NCBI GenBank assembly: GCA_019894655.1
Contig: JAGXNZ010000361.1
Location: forward strand, 1-8,661
DNA: 8,661 nucleotides
Source of the DNA: Promethearchaeota archaeon
GTDB lineage: Archaea > Asgardarchaeota > Lokiarchaeia > Sigynarchaeales > SOKP01
Direction of reading: 5' to 3'
Part shown: in pieces, positions 5,622 to 8,661 of the stretch
How positions within the stretch are numbered: the first letter of the stretch is position 1
How the letters are laid out: the number at the start of each line of letters is the position of its first letter
Notes under the pieces: generated by a model
The model's database searches: none
The model's input: the letters and a program-made list of their open reading frames with translations, nothing else
Told to the model about the DNA's origin: nothing
Program-made: the position numbers and the translations under genes

Positions 5622-7052
5622 TTAGTTAAATTTAGGGCGTTTATCTTGCCAAGGTGAGACTTCTTCAAACGCTTTTGAGACTTGAAGTACTGTTTTTTCA
5701 TCAAATCGCTTACCAACAATTTGCATTCCTACTGGTAAATTAGAAGTAGTCCAACCAGAGGGAATTGATGCAGCAGGTAATCCTGTCATGTTAAAAGGGT
5801 ATGTATATGTCATCCAACTCATAATGCTTAATGATTTTTGACCAATTGTTGGAAATGTCGTTCCAGTTTCTAACCAACCTGGTTTAATTGCAGGGCATGG
5901 CAATGTTGGTGTAATCAGCACATCATAATTCTTAAAATATTGATACATCTCTTCGTAAACTCGCTTTCTTTGTTCTCTAGCCTTTCCAATATTCATAGAA
6001 GTATTATCTAAACCTAATTTTATTGAACCAATTAAATATGGGCTAAGGTCTTCAGGTCTATTATTAAAATCATTTTGTAAATCATAGGCATAACCAACAC
6101 TAACCTCTGTTTTAAATGAGGATTCAGGTTTTCTTATTTTTAAGTTTGCCTCTTCTACATCCCAATCAAATTGCTCAAACTTTTGAATACCATTAAGAAC
6201 GCTCTCTTTAACTTCTTCTTCAAGAATTTTACCAAAACCTAAGGTCATTGAATAACCTATCTTTAATTTTTTAGGTTTATCCTCAAGTATTTTAACATAA
6301 TCGATGTCGTCGTCAGGGAAAGAATTATTATCCGCGGGATGATGACCTTTCATAACATTTAACATAAGAGCTGCATCCTTTACATATCGTACAATTGGAC
6401 CGTAATGGTCCATAGAGTAAAATACGATGCCAATCCGGGGATAGCTAGGAATGCGACCAAAAGTAGGTTTTAAACCGTAAACCCCACAACAGCTACTGGG
6501 AATTCTAATTGAACCTCCTCCGTCCGATCCTAAGGCTAATGGGCCTATACCGCTGGCAACGGAAGAAGCAGCACCGCCACTAGAACCTCCTGAATTTCTA
6601 TCTAAATCCCATGGATTTTTTGTTTCTCCAAAGAGTTTATTGTTTGTAAGAGCGATGGCACCAAACTCAGGTGTATTTGTTTTACCAAGTATGACACAAC
6701 CAGACGCTATTAATCTTTGAACAGCGATATCATCCTGTTCTGGGATAAAATCTTCATACAATTTTGAACCAAATGTAGTTCTTATCCCTTTGGTCTGCAT
6801 TAAATCTTTGATTGATGTCGGAATTCCATGCAATAATCCTAATTTTTCGCTTCTTTTAACTGCTTCGTCTGAAATTTTTGCGGTTTCTCTTGCTAATTCA
6901 AAAGTGGAAGTACAATATGCATTTATAAGAGGATTGATTTTTTCAATTCGTTCAATTATTGTTTCAGTAATTTCAATTGATGTTAATTCTTGAGATTTGA
7001 TTTTTTCTCGCATTTCAAAAGCCGACATAAAGCAAATATCTTCTTTATTCAT
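5622..7052 (-). CDS. Amidase-signature family hydrolase
   Basis: Hydrolyses a carboxamide or related C-N bond; the substrate is not evident. 476 residues, no signal peptide, so cytoplasmic. The Ser-cisSer-Lys triad is complete. Lys82 lies in GIPTSIKDLMQTKG. cis-Ser157 lies in GGSSGGAAS (155-163). Nucleophile Ser181 lies in GSDGGGSIRIPSSCCGVYGLKPT (175-197). The 24-residue spacing of the two serines is that of fatty acid amide hydrolase. The C-terminal block NMTGLPAASIPSGW...LPVGMQIVGKRFDE and the closing PWQDKRP match general amidases more than GatA. No gatB or gatC is nearby, so a role in tRNA-dependent amidation is unlikely. The ATG at 7052 is preceded by GAGGT 8 nt upstream. It is convergent with the nucleotidyltransferase gene (38 nt apart) and divergent from the membrane protein at 7256. 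Confidence 0.93.
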   Translation of the reverse strand: MNKEDICFMSAFEMREKIKSQELTSIEITETIIERIEKINPLINAYCTSTFELARETAKISDEAVKRSEKLGLLHGIPTSIKDLMQTKGIRTTFGSKLYEDFIPEQDDIAVQRLIASGCVILGKTNTPEFGAIALTNNKLFGETKNPWDLDRNSGGSSGGAASSVASGIGPLALGSDGGGSIRIPSSCCGVYGLKPTFGRIPSYPRIGIVFYSMDHYGPIVRYVKDAALMLNVMKGHHPADNNSFPDDDIDYVKILEDKPKKLKIGYSMTLGFGKILEEEVKESVLNGIQKFEQFDWDVEEANLKIRKPESSFKTEVSVGYAYDLQNDFNNRPEDLSPYLIGSIKLGLDNTSMNIGKAREQRKRVYEEMYQYFKNYDVLITPTLPCPAIKPGWLETGTTFPTIGQKSLSIMSWMTYTYPFNMTGLPAASIPSGWTTSNLPVGMQIVGKRFDEKTVLQVSKAFEEVSPWQDKRPKFN

Positions 7053-7060
7053 AGTATTTT

Positions 7061-7065
7061 ACCTC
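7061..7065 (-). promoter_or_regulatory. Shine-Dalgarno of the amidase gene
   Basis: GAGGT on the minus strand, 8 nt before the ATG at 7052. It uses the same core as the site before gltX and supports this start over internal methionines. Confidence 0.6.
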
Positions 7066-7107
7066 AGTAGAATTAATTTTAATATATAGTGATTACTTGA
7101 AGTATTT

Positions 7108-7115
7108 AATATAAA
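7108..7115 (-). promoter_or_regulatory. TATA box for the amidase gene
   Basis: Minus-strand TTTATATT, preceded by purine-rich AAGAAATTAA resembling a BRE. Transcription would begin near 7086, giving a leader of about 34 nt that includes the Shine-Dalgarno. A second TATA-like run, CTATATATT (7081-7089), is nearer but would place the start very close to the Shine-Dalgarno. The rest of the 203-nt divergent region (7053-7255) is AT-rich; I see no gene or clear element for the plus-strand gene there. Confidence 0.4.
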
Positions 7116-7255
7116 TTAATTTCTTTATTTTTATGAAAATAAATGTTCATTTCCAAAATCAAATTTTTAAGTTTAAAAAAATTATTATTCTGCAATTTAC
7201 TACAGAAAATATTCTACTAAAGAAACTATCGTAGAACCTAAAAACGAATTTTGAT

Positions 7256-7945
7256 GTGAAAGTGAATCAAAAATTAAAAGTAATTTGTATAATAGGAATT
7301 TTAAATTTCGTTATCTTCAGTTCATGTTTTAGTTTAATTGGTAAAGCAACTCCAGAACACGATATTGGTTTTACTGAAGGAACCGAATTAATTTGGGAGA
7401 TTACAGAACTAGACTTAGAAAGTTTTAGAAATATTTTCGGATTTGATCCTAACTTCGAATTAGCAGATCAAATAAGAATGATTATAAGGGAGCTCAGTAA
7501 TTCTTTAGGATCTTGGGTTATATCTGTAGAATTTTGGGATTATAAGACTGATTGGGGATTGAGTGGTGACACATTTAATATTTTTATCAGTTTAAATCCT
7601 GCTTTTTATGATGACTATCTATTCTGTCTTACACCAGTAGATGATTATTTAGACCGAGTTTTATTAACTCTACCTTCTGAGTATTCTAGAAGTGGTTTAT
7701 CAATATTCAAACAAGGTAAAAGCGATACAGGAATGGATTATCTATGGGAAAAGGAATTTGATACAAGAGGGATTCTAACAGTGGAAACTTATTACGATGA
7801 AGATGACGAAGTAATAATAAGAAGTGAAGGGAAATTTCGGATTATTCCTTTTGGTGTAACCTTTATCGGGTTTATAATATTGGCGATTATTGGCATAATA
7901 GTTGTTTCTATAAAAAAGAAAAATCTCAGAATTAAAATTGGATAA
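7256..7945 (+). CDS. Secreted, C-terminally anchored membrane protein of unknown function
   Basis: 229 residues. Seen: a basic start (MKVNQKLK), a hydrophobic signal segment (about 8-25), and an external domain of about 165 residues opening with DIGFTEGTELIWEITELD and rich in acidic and aromatic residues. A single transmembrane helix follows near 198-219 (VTFIGFIILAIIGIIVVSI), then a short basic tail KKKNLRIKIG. The topology is outside N-domain, one anchor, cytoplasmic C-tail. I do not recognise a named domain. The G-x-x-L-x-W-x-(I/V)-T-x-x-D pattern looks like a beta-sandwich family I associate loosely with Asgard surface proteins, but that is an impression. The start is GTG 7256, or GTG 7262 two codons later; the ATG at 7254 is in another frame and is followed at once by TGA. 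No Shine-Dalgarno is visible. The stop is 38 nt from the convergent gene ending at 7984. Confidence 0.8.
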   Translation: MKVNQKLKVICIIGILNFVIFSSCFSLIGKATPEHDIGFTEGTELIWEITELDLESFRNIFGFDPNFELADQIRMIIRELSNSLGSWVISVEFWDYKTDWGLSGDTFNIFISLNPAFYDDYLFCLTPVDDYLDRVLLTLPSEYSRSGLSIFKQGKSDTGMDYLWEKEFDTRGILTVETYYDEDDEVIIRSEGKFRIIPFGVTFIGFIILAIIGIIVVSIKKKNLRIKIG

Positions 7946-7983
7946 TCATTAACATACTAATTATAAGGTTTTATTGTAGAACA

Positions 7984-8391
7984 TTAAAATTTAAAATCTT
8001 TTTGATACTGTTTATACCCAATTTGCCAAAGCTTTAATCTAGGTTTATTTACTTTACTATCCACTTCAACTCCAGGTCGAGGATGGTCCATAATACTATG
8101 ATAACGCTCATAGTATTCTTCAATATCTGAAACTCCTTCAATTATATTTAAAATGGCTTTTTCTGTAAAATAAAGGATTAAGTCTGGTTTAATTTCAGGC
8201 TTAATTTTTGTCATTTCTAGCGATTGTTCATTCTTTTTGAATAAATAAAAGTTAAGTTTGATAATTTCATCATTAGTGGATTGCTCAGTGATACTATATT
8301 CCCAACATGCATTTACGTGTAAATGTCTCATTAAGTCTAATTGATTTGGAAAAAATTCTTTTAATTTGGTATATAGTTTATCAGGTTCCAT
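7984..8391 (-). CDS. Small protein downstream of aldehyde dehydrogenase, faintly SCP2-like
   Basis: 135 residues, no signal peptide or membrane segment. The middle reads IKLNFYLFKKNE ... IKPDLILYFTEKAILNIIEGVSDIEEYYERYH (44-98). The pattern D-L-x-L-x-F-(T/S)-x-x-A-I-x-x-I-(I/L)-x-G resembles the strand-helix core of SCP2 sterol/lipid-binding domains, but the C-terminal part (HPRPGVEVDSKVNKPRLKLWQIGYKQYQKDF) does not obviously continue it. Treat the family as a guess. The ATG at 8391 lies 12 nt after the aldehyde dehydrogenase stop, on the same strand and without a Shine-Dalgarno of its own, so translation may be coupled to the upstream gene. Position suggests a lipid or aldehyde-related role; this is inference. 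Confidence 0.75.
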   Translation of the reverse strand: MEPDKLYTKLKEFFPNQLDLMRHLHVNACWEYSITEQSTNDEIIKLNFYLFKKNEQSLEMTKIKPEIKPDLILYFTEKAILNIIEGVSDIEEYYERYHSIMDHPRPGVEVDSKVNKPRLKLWQIGYKQYQKDFKF

Positions 8392-8403
8392 TGTGTCTGA
8401 AAT

Positions 8404-8661
8404 TTATTTAATTTTTTCTAAATTCAGCGGAGTACCATCGTATATATATTTTCCATAAACTAACTCTTGAGGATAATATTTACAACCGGCAGGATAGGCA
8501 GAATCTTTAATTCCTCCTAGAGAAACCGTGATGTCAACAAGCATAGGTCTTGCATTAATATAAATATTTGCAGCTTCTAATTGATTCTTAAAAATCTCAA
8601 TATTGTTCAAATTAGAAGTGTAAACTACTGCTCTCATACCATAATTACTTGCATTTGCTAA
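8404..8661 (-). CDS. Aldehyde dehydrogenase family protein, C-terminal part (5' end outside window)
   Basis: 85 residues read from the right edge to TAA at 8404. The first visible residues, LANASNYGMRAVVYTSNL, match the conserved ALDH block (A-N-x-S-x-Y-G-L-x-A-x-V-F-T-x-x-L). A helix follows (IEIFKNQLEAA), then IYINARP, equivalent to the G-x-V-x-V-N strand, and LGGIKDSA, equivalent to the (F)GGxKxSG motif near the C-terminus. The catalytic Cys and Glu lie upstream, outside the window. The methionine at 8637 is internal, not a start: the frame stays open to the edge and the block before it is conserved. Known: ALDHs oxidise aldehydes to acids or acyl-CoA with NAD(P). It is followed after 12 nt by the 7984-8391 gene in the same operon. 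The sequence after the SG-like motif (KYYPQELVYGKYIYDGTPL) replaces the usual oligomerisation tail and may mark a subfamily. Confidence 0.8.
   Translation of the reverse strand, partial: LANASNYGMRAVVYTSNLNNIEIFKNQLEAANIYINARPMLVDITVSLGGIKDSAYPAGCKYYPQELVYGKYIYDGTPLNLEKIK

Noticed and set aside
5622..7052. gatA, the amidotransferase subunit, given a gltX in the same window
   Set aside because: No gatB or gatC is adjacent, and the C-terminal blocks resemble general amidases.
3841..7102. The 11-mer CTTCAAGTAAT shared upstream of the HAD and amidase genes (minus strand, 3841-3851 and 7092-7102), each followed by a TATATA run
   Set aside because: With this base composition many chance 11-mer matches are expected in 8.7 kb. 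The TATATA before the HAD gene is only about 9 nt from its ATG, too close to be its promoter. A shared operator is not supported.
7300..7335. Lipoprotein signal (SSC near the end of the hydrophobic N-terminus of the 7256-7945 protein)
   Set aside because: The residues before the Cys (FSS) do not match a lipobox, and the protein already has a C-terminal anchor.
8404..8637. A complete 77-residue gene starting at the ATG at 8637
   Set aside because: The frame is open to the window edge and the residues before this Met (LANASNYG) belong to the conserved ALDH block, so the gene is a 5'-truncated ALDH.

Overview
The window reads as AT-rich archaeal DNA, most likely from an Asgard (Lokiarchaeia-like) lineage. 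The archaeal assignment is well supported. The glutamyl-tRNA synthetase is of the archaeal type. The tRNA gene has no encoded CCA and two introns with bulge-helix-bulge splice motifs. Promoters look like TATA boxes, some genes appear leaderless, others carry GAGGT ribosome sites, and oligo-T runs serve as terminators. The Asgard assignment is inference from the general look of the membrane proteins and codon use, and rests on no single diagnostic gene.

Layout. From 1 to 530 (minus) is the 5' part of a zinc-ribbon membrane protein that runs off the left edge. From 626 to 2404 (minus, GTG start) is gltX. Divergent from it, 2556-2852 (plus) is a small stand-alone RAM/AsnC-type ligand-binding domain protein. 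Next, 2920-3039 (plus) is a tRNA-Arg(GCG) gene interrupted in both the D-loop and the T-loop. Convergent with it and only 8 nt away, 3048-3827 (minus) is a HAD-superfamily protein. From 3957 to 5583 (plus) is a two-gene operon: an unrecognised charged helical protein, then a sugar-1-phosphate nucleotidyltransferase with a left-handed beta-helix tail. From 5622 to 7052 (minus) is an amidase-signature hydrolase, followed by two T9 tracts. From 7256 to 7945 (plus) is a secreted, C-terminally anchored membrane protein. From 7984 to 8661 (minus) is the end of another operon: the C-terminal part of an aldehyde dehydrogenase (entering from the right edge) and a small protein with a faint SCP2-like pattern.

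How the genes relate. The left third is translation-related: gltX, a possible amino-acid sensor and tRNA-Arg. The remainder is ordinary metabolism arranged as short convergent and divergent units. The most striking item is the tRNA-Arg. Removing 17 nt from the D-loop and 30 nt from the T-loop yields a 73-nt tRNA with all 21 stem pairs Watson-Crick, and both junctions fold into bulge-helix-bulge motifs. The longest stretch without a gene is the 203-nt divergent region 7053-7255; no gap exceeds 300 nt.
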